Shown: piece by piece, positions 12,181-22,671 of the stretch
Position numbering within the stretch: the first letter of the stretch is position 1
How the letters are laid out: each line of letters begins with the position of its first letter
Origin: Acinonyx jubatus
Lineage: Eukaryota; Chordata; Mammalia; Carnivora; Felidae
NCBI RefSeq assembly: GCF_027475565.1
Contig: NC_069397.1
Span: forward strand, 1,922,001-1,986,000
Direction of reading: 5' to 3'
Length of the DNA: 64,000 bases
The notes under the pieces: model-generated
What the model was told of the DNA's origin: nothing
Databases searched by the model: none
The model's input: the letters and a program-made list of their open reading frames with translations, nothing else
Program-made: the position numbers and the translations under genes

Positions 12181-12731
12181 TCGGGTCCCCTCTTTACGCA
12201 TGCGCCCCACTCGCTGTCCGGGTCCGGGACGCGGCTCTAAGCCCCGCCCCGCCCTTCTGGCCCCACCCCCCGTGCTCCGGAGTCGCGCGTCCCCACCAGC
12301 GAGCCGTGCCGGGGGGTGCCGGCCGCGGTGGCCGCGTAGCTGACACTTCCAGTGACAAGAGCGATAACCCACACGGGGGCTGGCGCGCCGCAGGGCTGGG
12401 CCCGCACCCGGGGCCGCCTCGCGGCTCCTCCGCTGAACGTCGGGCCCCCGCGCGGGCCCATCCCGCCCCGGCCTCGACCCGCCGCGCGCTGCCCGCGGAG
12501 CCACGCCCCCGGGCGCCGCTCGCCCGCCCTCCCCACCTAGGTCGCCCCCCTAGGGGAGAGGCGCAGGCGCCTCACGCAGCCTCCCAGCCGCTTAAAAGCC
12601 CTCGTCGGTGCCTTCCTCTTTAGCAGCCTGCCCTCCGCAGGCTGGGCGGCTCGCGGGGCGGAGGTGGAGCGTCCCCGCTCCCTGCTCCCGCCCGGGCGGC
12701 GCGCACTGGCTGCAGCCGCGTCCCCTCCCCG
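12180..12731 (+). promoter_or_regulatory. SLC16A13: CpG-rich promoter region of SLC16A13
   Basis: Dense CpG with GC boxes (CCCCGCCCCGCCC at about 12242), ending with a TATA-like CGCTTAAAAGCC at about 12590, some 140 bases before the start codon. Strong reading frames on both strands in this interval reflect the lack of AT-rich stops in a CpG island. The exact transcription start is not determined. Confidence 0.5.
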
Positions 12732-15448
12732 ATGGCGCGCAGGGCCGAGCCCCCCGACGGGGGCTGGGGGTGGATGGTGGTGCTGTCCGCCTTCTTCCAG
12801 TCGGCGCTGGTGTTCGGGGTGCTCCGTTCTTTCGGCGTCTTCTTCGTGGAGTTAGTGGCGGCGTTCCAAGAGCAGGCGGCGCGGGTCTCCTGGATCGCCT
12901 CCATAGGGATCGCCGTGCAGCAGTTCGGGAGTGAGTGCCGCGCCCGGGTCCGGCGTGCAGGCGACCCTCCCTCGGAAGGGATAGGGGGTTGGGGGGGGTG
13001 GTGAAGGGGGCGCCAGAGAGGCAGGGCGGGGCTGGGAAGGACGCCGGAGATCTCGCAGAACCTCTTCCTCTTTCTCAGGCCCCGTGGGCAGCGCCCTGAG
13101 CACGAAGTACGGGCCCAGGCCCGTGGTGATGGCTGGGGGCATCTTGGCTGCGTCGGGGATGCTGCTCGCCTCCTTTGCTACCTCCGTGACCCACCTATAC
13201 CTGAGCATTGGGCTGCTGTCAGGTGAGGCCCAGGACTAGGGCAGGAGAGGGAAAGGGCCTCCGGGCTTTCACCTGCTTCCTGCCCCTTCCCAGAGGCTCG
13301 GGGAGGCTCAGAGAAAGTTTCTGCTAGCACCTGTGCCCGCAAGGGAAGGTTGAAGAGGGATGACTAACTTGATAAAGCGCGGCTTGGGGGATATTGAGAA
13401 ATTCAAAGATGATGGATCCAGCAAATGCAAGCCCGGGGCTGGAGTGTAAGAATCACCCTACACTTGTGCCAGCTTCGGTGGCTGTGAAATAGATCTCGTT
13501 GTCCAATTTGCATACAGACCAAGAAAGGCTTCGGAAGCTTATGTAACTTGGCAGCTGGAGCTCACCGTAGCCAGAAGTGATATATAGCCCAAGCCCAACT
13601 GCAAAGTTCTGAGCCACTACCCCGCAAACGGTATTTCTAAGCCTCTGCAATCCCCTGAGGTGTATCACCCCATCTGCAAGATGGCGAGCCCAAGGCTGGG
13701 AGATTGAATAAAATACAGGGTATCGATGCTAGGGGCTGTAAGCCAAGCCTGTGCTACATCCTGGGCAGTGGTGGGATTACTGGGTGCCCCGAGCCCCCTA
13801 GGAGTCCCCCAACCCCTATTTGTTCCTTTCTGACAGGCTCTGGCTGGGCCTTGACCTTCACTCCGACCCTGGCTTGCCTGTCCCGTTACTTCTCTCGGAG
13901 GCGATCCCTGGCCACGGGGCTGGCACTGACCGGCGTGGGTCTCTCCTCCTTTGCCTTTGCCCCACTTTTCCAGTGGCTGGTCAGCCGCTACGCCTGGCGG
14001 GGGGCACTGTTGCTGGTGTCTGCCCTCTCCCTCCACCTGGTGGCCTGCGGGGCACTCCTCCGCCCACTCTCCCTGACGGAGGACCCTGCTGTGGGCGGCC
14101 CTGGGGCCCAACTCTCTTCCCTCCTCCGCCACGGCCCCTTCCTTCGTTACACTGTGGCCCTCACCCTGATCAACACTGGCTACTTCATCCCCTACGTGCA
14201 CTTGATGGCCCATCTCCAGGACCTGGACTGGGAACCTCTGTCTGCTGCCTTCCTCCTCTCGGTGGTGGCTGTGTCTGACCTCGTGGGACGTGTGGCTTCT
14301 GGGTGGCTGGGGGACACCGCCCCAGGACCTGTGGCTCGACTCCTAATGCTTTGGACCACCCTGACCGGGGTGTCACTGGCCCTGTTCCCCGTGGCTCGGA
14401 CTCCCACGGCCCTGATGGTTCTGGCCGTGGCCTATGGCTTCACATCAGGGGCCCTGACCCCCGTGGCCTTCTCCGTGTTGCCTGAACTGGTGGGCACTGG
14501 AAGGATATACTGTGGCCTGGGACTGGTGCAGATGGTAGAGAGCATCGGGGGGCTGCTGGGGGCCCCTCTGTCAGGTAAGGGGGGCTGGGCTTCCGGGGGG
14601 GTCAGGGCTGCATGTATTGCGAGGGGGAGGGGACTATTTAAATTCCAGTGTCTGTGAATACTGCCCTCCGGGATGGCACGGAACACGGGTCCGTCAGAGT
14701 AGCCCCGGAGTGGGTCCATGGCACAAAGAAATTGGGGACTGTGGGAGGATTAAGGGGAGCTATGAAGAGCCCTTGGCAGGGTGTCTGCAGCTTGGGTTTT
14801 CAGAGGACCTGGCTGGACCTGGCCAGACATAGCCCACCAGCGTCTGCCCGTTCCCCTGGCCTACTGGGCCCCAGCCCAGGTGACTGAGCCGTCGGGTCAA
14901 AGTTCTCCATGCCCCAGATGCCAAAACCTTCAGACCCTTAAATTTCTCCTAACTATTAACTCAAAGTGTAAAAGAAGGACCCCTGTTGCTTGAAAGAAAG
15001 GCATAGGTGTGCCTGGCTCGATGTGGACACCCAGGTCTCTGCTGGCTGGTTTGGAGGCCCTTTCCAAAGGCAGGAAGGGGGTGGACGTTAGCTTTAGAAA
15101 CCTCGGGGTCCCAGAGTTCTGGAGCTCATCCAGTCCTGCCTTGTGAGTCCTGATTCTTCCGAGATGATGCGTTCAGGATTCTCTTTTCCCTCCACCGGTC
15201 TTGGGAAAAGGGTCACCCATGTGTGTTCTTTTTCTCTCTTGGATCTAGGCTACCTCCGAGATACGACAGGCAACTACACAGCTTCTTTTGTGGTGGCCGG
15301 GGCCTTCCTTCTCGTGGGGAGTGGGATTCTCATCACACTGCCTCACGTCTTCTGCTTCTCAGCCTCTGCCTCCAAGCCCCAGGACCCCAAGACGGATGCA
15401 GTGGATACCAAGGTCTCTCTCACCAAGGAAGGGCTGCAGGAGGACTGA
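12732..15448 (+). CDS. SLC16A13: SLC16A13 (MCT13), monocarboxylate-transporter family protein
   Basis: Multipass plasma-membrane transporter of the MFS/SLC16 family; human MCT13 has been linked to lactate transport. Coding exons: 12732-12930, 13079-13222, 13837-14574 and 15249-15448. The joined frame is 1281 nt, 426 aa, the same length as I recall for human. All three introns are phase 1 and GT-AG. The family signature DGGWGW is at residues 9-14, at the start of TM1. The characteristic RYFSRRRSLATGLALTG segment lies at the TM4/TM5 region in exon 3, and GPVARLLMLWTTLTG-like helices follow. The C-terminus is cytosolic, polar and ends EED. The start ATG follows a CpG-rich leader and gives MARRAEPPDGG, matching the orthologue. 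No disabling change was seen. Its closest neighbour, SLC16A11, lies about 1 kb away, tail to tail, with the same exon plan. Confidence 0.97.
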
Positions 15449-15830
15449 ACTCTGCAAAGGGACTGTCAGACCCAGAAAGCCAGAGGGCGCAAGCTCTCAG
15501 GGCCTTCGGTCCCATCCTGGTGCCCACAGAACCGCAGTGCCCAAGAACAAGGCCTCTTGGCCCGCCTCCCCCCCGGGGCAGTGTGTTGCCTGTGCCAACC
15601 TTTCTTGTCTCGTTGAGGACTCGTAGCTCTTCCTTGCTCCCACGACCTTTCCTGGAGGATCCCGGAGCTCAGCCTGCTCCCCTGCGCTGTGAATCAGCCG
15701 TGAACACCCAAAGCCAAGATCTTCACGTGCCTTACATGTGATTTCTACTTTGCTGCCCTTCCAGCTTTCTTCTCTGAAGACCGATGTTTGGGAGAGAGGG
15801 AAGCCCTTCTGAGATAAACCTAAAGAAGGA
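15449..15830 (+). other. SLC16A13: SLC16A13 3'UTR (end uncertain)
   Basis: Non-coding sequence after the TGA at 15446-15448. No canonical AATAAA is present; the nearest candidates are GAGATAAACC at about 15812 and GGATAATAATG at about 15835, both variant hexamers. Confidence 0.4.
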
Positions 15831-15839
15831 AACTGGATA

Positions 15840-16400
15840 ATAATGAGAACCTCACAAAGAGCTGGGGCGCATGTGCTTGGGTTGGCTGAATGGGTTCGTG
15901 GCTAGGAAGCGGGGAGGGGAAGTATCCATATGAACCCTGGACTCTGCTCTCTGGGCCACGGTTCCTCTGCCTTGTCCACTGACCTCCTCTTTCCCAGGCT
16001 CCCCCCGTGACTCAGAAAAGAAACGAAGACAGCAGTGAGGACACAGGGTGGGGGGAGTCTGGGAGGGGCAGCAGAAGCTTAAAGAGCTAAAGTCTGGGTC
16101 TAGCATTTCCCACAGGCCAAAGGAGCCAGAAACACAGGAAAGACTCAGCCGGGAGGTCTGGAGGGGGCTGATAGGTCCCTCATGAGCTCCCCACCCCGAA
16201 CGCACAGAAGCTTGGGAACAGCTTTTCAGAGACTCCCTGTTACAATGGCAACAGCTTGGGCAAAGACAGGTGGACCAGCTGGACGGACGGAAAAACACCC
16301 CAGAGTTCAGTGGGACCCCGTTCGTTTGAGTCAGCCTTCTTAAATATCTTCGGCAGAATGTTTGCAGCGCCCTAGATTGGCTAACAGCTGGGGCTTGCAG
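15840..16400. other. Gap between the two convergent SLC16A genes
   Basis: No gene, repeat or RNA recognised. A minus-strand open frame of 195 codons runs through it but has no homology or splice signals that I can support. Confidence 0.5.
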
Positions 16401-16418
16401 GAAACCGGATAGAAATTC

Positions 16419-16424
16419 TTTATT
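16419..16424 (-). terminator. SLC16A11: Poly(A) signal for SLC16A11
   Basis: TTTATT on the plus strand is AATAAA on the minus strand. It begins only 25 bases beyond the stop codon at 16449-16451, so the 3'UTR would be very short (about 45-60 nt). Confidence 0.6.
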
Positions 16425-16448
16425 GGGGGAGTGGCCCAAACAAAACGG

Positions 16449-18373
16449 TCAACACGTAGTGTCCAGAGTGGATCGAGGGCCTCCCGAGGAGAGCAGGGCG
16501 ACCGGAAGAACCGGGAGCAGCTCCCCCCTCTCGGGAGGACGGGTGGCCTGCCGGGAGGGGGAGGCCGGGGGGCAGGAGGGCAGCGCCCCCGGCAGCCCCA
16601 TGTAGATGAAGCTGCCGGAGAGAATGAAAGAGCCGCAGGCGAGGAAGGAGGCGGTGAAGTCCCCGGTCTCGTCCCTTAGGAAGCCTGCAAGGGAGGGGAA
16701 AGGAATTTAGAGGCCTGGGACCCAGGGGTGGGGGGAGGCGGTAAGGGGGGGGACAGAGGATGGTTGGGAGCGGATCTGCTGGCTCGGGCCCTTACCTGAC
16801 AGGGGAGGGCCCAGAAGCCCCCCCAGACTCATCAGCATCATCACCAGCCCTGTGGCCTGTACGACACCTCCGACGCCCACTAGCCCCGGGAGCACACCGA
16901 AAACCAGGGGGGCGTAGCTTCCGGCGCTCAGCCCGTAGGCCCCAGCCGCGGCCAGCAGGGCCCCCCGGCAGCCCTCCTGGCTCCCCGCCAAGGGCACCAG
17001 TCCCACGGCCAGCACCCCCAGCCCGGTCAGAGCCCCGAACACCAGCAGAAGCCGCGAGAGGGGCACCCAGCCCTGGTCCGCCAGCCAGCCGCTGATCAGC
17101 CGCGCGCCCGCGTCCCCCACCGCAGCCACGGCCACCACCAGCGCTGCCCCATACCCGCCCAGGCCCCGGTCTAAAGCGTGGGGGGCCAAGTGCACGTAGG
17201 GGACGAAGTAGCCGCCCCCAACCAGGGCTGTGCCCAGAGCAAAAACTGAGAAGGCCCGGCGCGTGAAGAGACCCAGGCCGAGGGCAGCTAAGGGCCCGCG
17301 GGGTGGCGCCGGGGGGTCGCCAGGGAGCACCAGGGGTCGCAGCAGGGCGCCACAGGGGGCGAGGTGGAGGGTGATGGCGCCGAGGACGAGCAGGGCGCCC
17401 CGCCAGCCGAAGGTGTCAAGGAGGAGCTGCAGGGTGGGCGCCAGGAGCAGCGAGGAGGCCCCGTTGCCAGTGAGCGCCAGCCCCACGGCCAAGACTCGAC
17501 GGCGGGAGAAGTAACGGGACAGGGTTCCCAGGGCAGGGGCGAACACCAGGGCCCAGCCGGAGCCTGCGAACGGACAGGACGGGGTGACGACAGGGACCCG
17601 GGATGCTCTGCGCCGGCAATCCCAGCCCGGATCCTCGCAGGAGGCCCCGCCCCTTTGGCCTCCAGCCCCCAGGAAGCGCCCACCTCCACCATCACCCCTT
17701 AAGGACCCGGGTGTCCCTCTCCCCTCACCAGCAAGGACGCCCAGGCCAAGGTAGAGGTGCAGCAGACTGCGAGCGAAAGCGGAGAAGACGAAGCCCAGCG
17801 AGGTGAGGACGCCCCCAACCATCACCACGGGGCGCGCCCCCCAGCGGGTGCTCAGGGCGCTGCCCACTGGGCCTGGAAGGGGGCGGAGTCAACGGAAGAC
17901 ACGCCTCTGGACCCCCAACTCTATCCAGCACTCCTCTTTGGCGGCTTGCCAGGCCTAAAGCGTCTCTCTGCCCGCCCCCCCCCACCCCGCCTAATAGCTC
18001 CTGCCCTTGACCTCAAGACGAGACCCTCTCTTTTCTAGAACTCGTTCCCCCCGTCCCCACCGGTCGCCCTTTCTCAAGGGCTGTCTGGTGAGCAGGTGGG
18101 TCCTCCGCCACCGCACACACTCTCCGCCACTCCACCCCGGTCCCCGCCTCCCACCTGGGGGTCCCCCTCACTGGCTGCCTGCTGCACCGCCAGGGCCAGG
18201 GCGCTGACCCACGCAGTGTCCTGAGTGCTTCGGTCAAAGTGCTCCGCGAGGTCAGGGAGGGCGAGGCCCAGCGAGCGTAACAGCCCGTAGGAGAGCCCAT
18301 TCACCGCGAAGGCTGCGGCGGCCACCACCCAGCCCCAGCCCCCGTCCGGGGGTCCGGCAGGCTTGGGGGTCAT
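16449..18373 (-). CDS. SLC16A11: SLC16A11 (MCT11), proton-linked monocarboxylate transporter
   Basis: MFS/SLC16 membrane transporter; the human protein transports pyruvate with protons and its variants are associated with type 2 diabetes risk. Coding exons in transcript order: 18373-18172, 17872-17729, 17563-16796 and 16684-16449. Total 1350 nt, 449 aa, all introns phase 1 and GT-AG. The signature DGGWGWVVAAAAF is at about residues 10-22. RYFSRRRVLAVGLALTGNG lies in exon 3, and the last exon encodes a FLRDETGDFTASF segment plus TM12 and a Pro-rich tail ending in LDTTC as in human. The start is fixed at the ATG at 18373 (MTPKPAG): upstream in the same frame there is a run of Arg codons and then a TAG at 18416-18418 without another ATG, so the longer human N-terminus cannot be made in this reading. 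Exon sizes closely match SLC16A13. Confidence 0.96.
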
Positions 18374-18760
18374 CGCCGTCTGGGGAAGGGGGGACACACA
18401 GCGTCGGCGCCTCCTCTAGGAGACCTGGGCATCCCCGAGATGCAGGTTCTGGCTGCTGGCCAGGGTGGGCACGGCCCCCTGAGCACGATAGGGCGGGGCG
18501 GAGGGAGCGGGAGTCAGGCCTAGGGATAACCGCCCCCCCCACCCCCCCCACCCCCGGTCCGCGCGGGCTCCCAGGACGGGGTGACAGCCGGATCCCCCAG
18601 GCCTGGGGCTCCCCCTCCCACGCCCACCCCTCCCCCCTTACCCGGCCCCTCCGGGCGGTGAGGGAAGGGGAAAGGCAAGGACACCCCGGCCAGGTTTTCT
18701 GCCTGCTTCCTGGGCGGGCGGGGCCCCGGAGGGGAGCGAGCGCCGAGATGGAACCCCACC
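18374..18760 (-). promoter_or_regulatory. SLC16A11: GC-rich 5' region of SLC16A11
   Basis: CpG-bearing, C/G-rich sequence directly upstream of the start codon, with GGGCGGGG boxes on the plus strand at about 18490 and 18714 and a G-run near 18820. It probably holds the leader and promoter; no TATA box or defined start was found. Confidence 0.4.
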
Positions 18761-18929
18761 TGGACCGGCTCTCTCGGTAAACAGAGCTGGCCACCGGGGC
18801 CTGAGCCACCTGGGACGCGGGGGGGGGGGGGGGGGTAAGGAGGGCGGGGGAGCTGACTGTCAGCCAATGGCCTAGCCGCCGGTGAGGCCAGACGCTGAGT
18901 CCCACGGGGATTGAATTATATACACACGC

Positions 18930-18931
<2 letters not shown>

Positions 18932-18971
<40 letters not shown>
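18932..18971 (+). repeat. (AC)n microsatellite, about 20 units
   Basis: Uninterrupted ACACAC run preceded by TACACACGCCTACAC. Likely polymorphic. Confidence 0.95.
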
Positions 18972-18973
<2 letters not shown>

Positions 18974-19314
18974 CTACCTCCTCACCAGGGAGGGGGGCGG
19001 GAAGAATGAACGCGGCCCCGCCCGGCTCAAGTCCACGCACCTGCCACCTGCTTCTCCTGGAGGAGACCCGTGGATTGCAATCCAGGGCAAACCCAAGGTC
19101 GGTAAGGCAACACGTGGAAATAGGCGTGACCCCCAAGGCCAGGGGCGCTGAGTACTCTTGCTCTCAGGGAACATTGCTGGAGGGCCAGGCAATTCTTGGA
19201 TATCAAATCACTGACCTCCACTGAGTGCTCATTTCTTGCTCAGTAGTAACAGGCCCTCAAGGACCCAGGGGGAGGAAGAAGATTCCTTTACTAGGAGATG
19301 CTGTGATGAGCCAG

Positions 19315-19480
19315 ATGCCCTCCACCCATGTCACCTGTACATGCTCCCAGTAAACCCGTGAAGGTGTTGTGCCCAATTTACAGATGAAGCTACTGAAACT
19401 TGGAGAAGCTAGGTGCCTTGCATCAAAGCAACCCAGCTAAAAGATGGTGGAAATACTTGAATTTGGTTGGATCTGTCCAA
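19315..19480 (-). repeat. MIR fragment, reverse orientation
   Basis: Order of motifs fits reversed MIR: GCCCAATTTACAGATGAAGC, then ACTGAAACTTGGAGAAGC, then a CCCAGCTAAAAGATGG-like region. Confidence 0.65.
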
Positions 19481-19694
19481 CTGCAGACGGTGAATGGAGA
19501 ACAGGCCTAGGATTGTAATAGGATACCACAGTGGAGGGAAGGGCCTGGGGACAGTGTGATGGCTGACTAGCCTGGAAATGGCAGAGCTTCTGCAGGGCCA
19601 TGGAGTTCGTGATTCTAAGATAAGCGTCACTGGGAAGAGAAAGGATCCTTGGGATCAGACTCGCGGAAGATTCAGATTCGAATTTAAAAAAAAA

Positions 19695-19899
19695 TTTTTT
19701 TTAACGTTTATTTATTTTTGAGACAAAGACAGAGCATGAACGGGGGAGGGTCAGAGAGAGGGAGACACAGAATCTGAAACAGGCTCCAGGCTCTGAGCCG
19801 TCAGCACAGAGCCCCACGCAGGGCTCGAACTCACAGACCGCGAGATCATGACCTGAGCCGAAGTCGGATGCTCAACCGACTGAGCCACCCAGGCGCCCC
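19695..19899 (-). repeat. CAN SINE, full-length
   Basis: From TTTTTTAACGTTTATTTATT to CACCCAGGCGCCCC. Flanks repeat TCGAATTTTAAAA on both sides, a target-site duplication. Confidence 0.95.
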
Positions 19900-20043
19900 T
19901 CGAATTTTAAAAACAAAGTAAGAAATCTGAGAATTGGACCCAGGTACTGATTTCGTGGGGGAACTTTATTTAAAAGTATACTTTTTACCCCAGGATTAAG
20001 GTTACCGTTGCTTTACTTCAGGTATTTGAATCAAGAGATCTGT

Positions 20044-20257
20044 GGGGCGCCTGGGAGGCTCGGTCGGCTAAGCGGAGACTTCGGCTCAGGTCATGATCTC
20101 AACAGTTCGTGAGTTGCAGCCCCGTGTCGGGCTGTGTGCTGACAGCTCGGAGCCTGGAGCCTGCTTCGGATTCTGTGTCTCCGTCTCTGCCCCTTCCCTG
20201 CTCATGCTCTGTCTCTGTCTGTCTCTCAAAAGTGAATAAACGTTAAAAAAAAAAAAA
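20044..20257 (+). repeat. CAN SINE, full-length
   Basis: Head GGGGCGCCTGGGAGGCTCGG to A-tail. Near-duplicates of TGAATCAAGATATGTG flank both ends. Confidence 0.95.
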
Positions 20258-20611
20258 GTGAATCAAGATATGTGTTCTTTGGTTTAATCATTGCGCAATA
20301 TCATAGGAAATGTGGCAATCTCCAGTTTGGAGCAGGCGTCACCTGGGAGCCACGTGGGGGCAGTGTTCCCCAATTGTTGAGAGAGCATCTGCAAATTGGA
20401 GGAAAACGACATTTCTCTACTTGGGGGATTAGTCCTTTAACAGTCGAAAGTAGACTCCCCCTCTCCCCTCTCTCCTGTGCCCTTACAGCCATCAGTGCCT
20501 CACCTGCTCCGAGGACATGCCTGGCTTTTTCTCGCTTGTGAATTTTTGCATGTGCGATGCCCACTCCTTGAAACGTCCTGGATGGGGAGCAGGAGTCCCT
20601 GAAGGTTTACA

Positions 20612-21035
20612 GTCCTGCCCCGTGCACCCCAGGAAAGTGGTCCTGCCCTGTGCACCCCAGGAAAGTGGTCCTGCCCCGTGCACCCCAGGAAAGTGGTCTT
20701 ACCCCGTACACCCCAGGAAAGTGGTGTTACCCCGTGCACCCCAGGAAAGTGTTGTTACCCGGTGCACCCCAGGAAAGTGGTCTTACCCCGTGCACCCTAG
20801 GAAAGTGGTCCTGCCCTGTGCACCCCAGGAAAGTGGTCCTGCCCCGTGCACCCCAGGAAAGTGGTCTTACCCCGTACACCCCAGGAAAGTGGTGTTACCC
20901 CGTGCACCCCAGGAAAGTGGTCTTACCCCGTGCACCCTAGGAAAGTGGTCCTGCCCCGTGCACCCCAGGAAAGTGGTCTTTCCCCGTGCACCCTAGGAAA
21001 GTGGTCTTTCCCCGTGCACCCTAGGAAAGTGGTCT
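20612..21035 (+). repeat. 28-bp minisatellite, about 15 copies with higher-order blocks
   Basis: Unit of 28 bp with invariant core CACCCCAGGAAAGTGGT and a variable CCTGCCCCGTG / CTTACCCCGTG portion. Two higher-order blocks are visible: 20641-20808 (six units) and 20809-20948 (five units), which repeat the same order of variant units with one unit missing in the second. Because 28 is not a multiple of three and the unit lacks stops, long open frames appear in several frames; they are not evidence of a gene. Confidence 0.95.
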
Positions 21036-21424
21036 CACCGGTTTCCCTCCAGCCAGGGCTGCTGTTGTGAGAGGCACCTGAAAGGCGGAGCCGGCAGACC
21101 CCCACTTCCCAAGCCTGCTGCTGAGGACTCTGCTGCAAGCTGTACCCCCTCTGAAACAAAGCTCGCACTGTCCGCTCTCTGTGGTGGAGTAAACACACAG
21201 CGCTCAAAGAGGAGGCCGGCGCCCCTGGGTCTGGCGGTTGTACAAAGTGACCCTAAGCACCTTTACGGGCCACCTGTGAACCTAGAGGGCATCCCAGGGC
21301 CTGGGACTGGGCTGATTGGTGGTGAAAGGGCACGGTCATTTTCTCTCTCACGCTCCCTATATTTTTGCCAAAATGACCATCACTTTACAGCTTCTGCTTA
21401 TGGAGCCAACACAGCGTCGGAGGT

Positions 21425-21610
21425 TGGGAGAACGGACTCCAAGCTGGACTTTCTCAGCTCAGCCGCTTATTAACCGTATGATGGTGAGCAAGTTACGCAG
21501 CTTCCCCGTGCCTCAGTTTCCCCATCTCTAAAATGGGGATAATGATAGTGGCTACGTGGTAGCGTTGGTAGGGGATTAAATGAGCCGCTGTGTGTCTACA
21601 CCTATGAGGA
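21425..21610 (+). repeat. MIR element
   Basis: Forward MIR: TATTAACCGTATGATGGTGAGC, TGCCTCAGTTTCCCCATCTC and ATTAAATGAGCCGC in the expected order. Well preserved at the 3' half. Confidence 0.85.
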
Positions 21611-21619
21611 CAGGACCTC

Positions 21620-22355
21620 GAGAATGTTGGTCTCTGTTGCTCTGGGGGACCCCGGCTGGACCCCACAGGGCCCCTGCTCAGTCGAATGTTGCCGTCTCTC
21701 CCTTCCGAGCGCCCACAGTCAAATTAGGGCAAAGGCGAGATACAGAGAGCTCGACACAGGGAGAGGGACACAGACCCCACCGAGCGGTGCATGGGAGGAG
21801 CTGACTCATTCATTCGCTCAGGTCTGCTGGGAAGGCTTCACAGAAGAGGAGCCCTTGAAGCTGGGTCTTGAAGGATGAGTAGGAGTTTGCCAGATGGTTG
21901 CCGTGGGCGGGGACACTCCAGGCAAAGGCAGCGGCTTGTGGAAAATCACAAATGCAGGCACCAGCTTGGCATATTATTTATTGTTTGGGGAGCCGTGACA
22001 AGCGACTGTGCGGAGACGAGAGAGCATACAGAACAGCGCAGGACAAAGCCACCAGGGTAGAAGAGGCTCCCGTCATCCCAGGTCTTGAAGACCAGACTGA
22101 AGGGTTGAGATGTTTTCCCAGGGACCGATGCCTCTCGAAAATTTCCACTGACGTAGTAGCATTCGCGAACATCAGAAAGCTGAACACAGAGGATGACGGA
22201 ACACCCCAGTCGGGGCGGGGGGGCAGGAGAGTCCGGGGCGAAACACCTTTTTTTGAGGTGGGAAATTTCTCTGAAATATCTTGTTTTGCGCTGAAAATTC
22301 ACGTGAAGGTCTGCAGCCTACCTCATTCTAATCTTTTAAGTTTTATCTTATTTTT
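21620..22355. other. Intergenic, nothing recognised
   Basis: Single-copy-looking sequence. TGGGAAGGCTTCACAGAAGAGG resembles an ancient LINE2-like piece, but I cannot assign a family. Confidence 0.4.
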
Positions 22356-22359
22356 GATT

Positions 22360-22576
22360 TTTTTTTAACATTTTATTTTATTTTCTGAGAGACAGAGAGA
22401 AATAGAGGGTGAGCAGGGGAGGGGCAGAGAGAGAGAGGGAGACGCCGAAATCAAAGCAGGCTCCAGGCTGCGAGCTGTCACACAGAGCCCGACGCGGGGC
22501 TCGAACTCCCGAACCGCGAGATCGTGACCTGAGCCGAAGTCGGACGCCGAAAAGACTGAGCCACCCAGGTGCCCCC
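22360..22576 (-). repeat. CAN SINE
   Basis: From TTTTTTTTAACATTTTATTT to CACCCAGGTGCCCCC; body intact. Confidence 0.93.
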
Positions 22577-22671
22577 AAGTTTTCTCTAAGTCATCTCTAC
22601 ACCCAACATGCGGATCGAATTCACGACCCCGAGATCAAGAGACTCACGATGCACCCACTGAGCCAGCCCCC
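22577..22671 (-). repeat. Short CAN SINE variant
   Basis: AGTCATCTCTACACCCAAC to GAGCCAGCCCCC. It abuts the copy to its left and is the same short subfamily as 11274-11409. Confidence 0.82.

Noticed and set aside
12043..12623. Overlapping long frames on both strands
   Set aside because: CpG-island composition removes stop codons; no domain or conserved peptide was recognised.
13704..14657. 317-codon plus-strand open frame
   Set aside because: It is SLC16A13 exon 3 extended into both flanking introns; the real exon is 13837-14574.
16707..17867. 386-codon minus-strand open frame
   Set aside because: It is SLC16A11 exons 2 and 3 read through the stop-free 165-nt intron, and it runs into intron 3 at its end; not a separate gene.
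20517..20996. 159-aa repeat protein (VHPRKVVLP-type)
   Set aside because: Produced by the 28-bp minisatellite, which is open in several frames on both strands; no start context, splice sites or homology.
20612..21035. CRISPR-like array
   Set aside because: The whole unit is repeated with no unique spacers, and the genome is mammalian.
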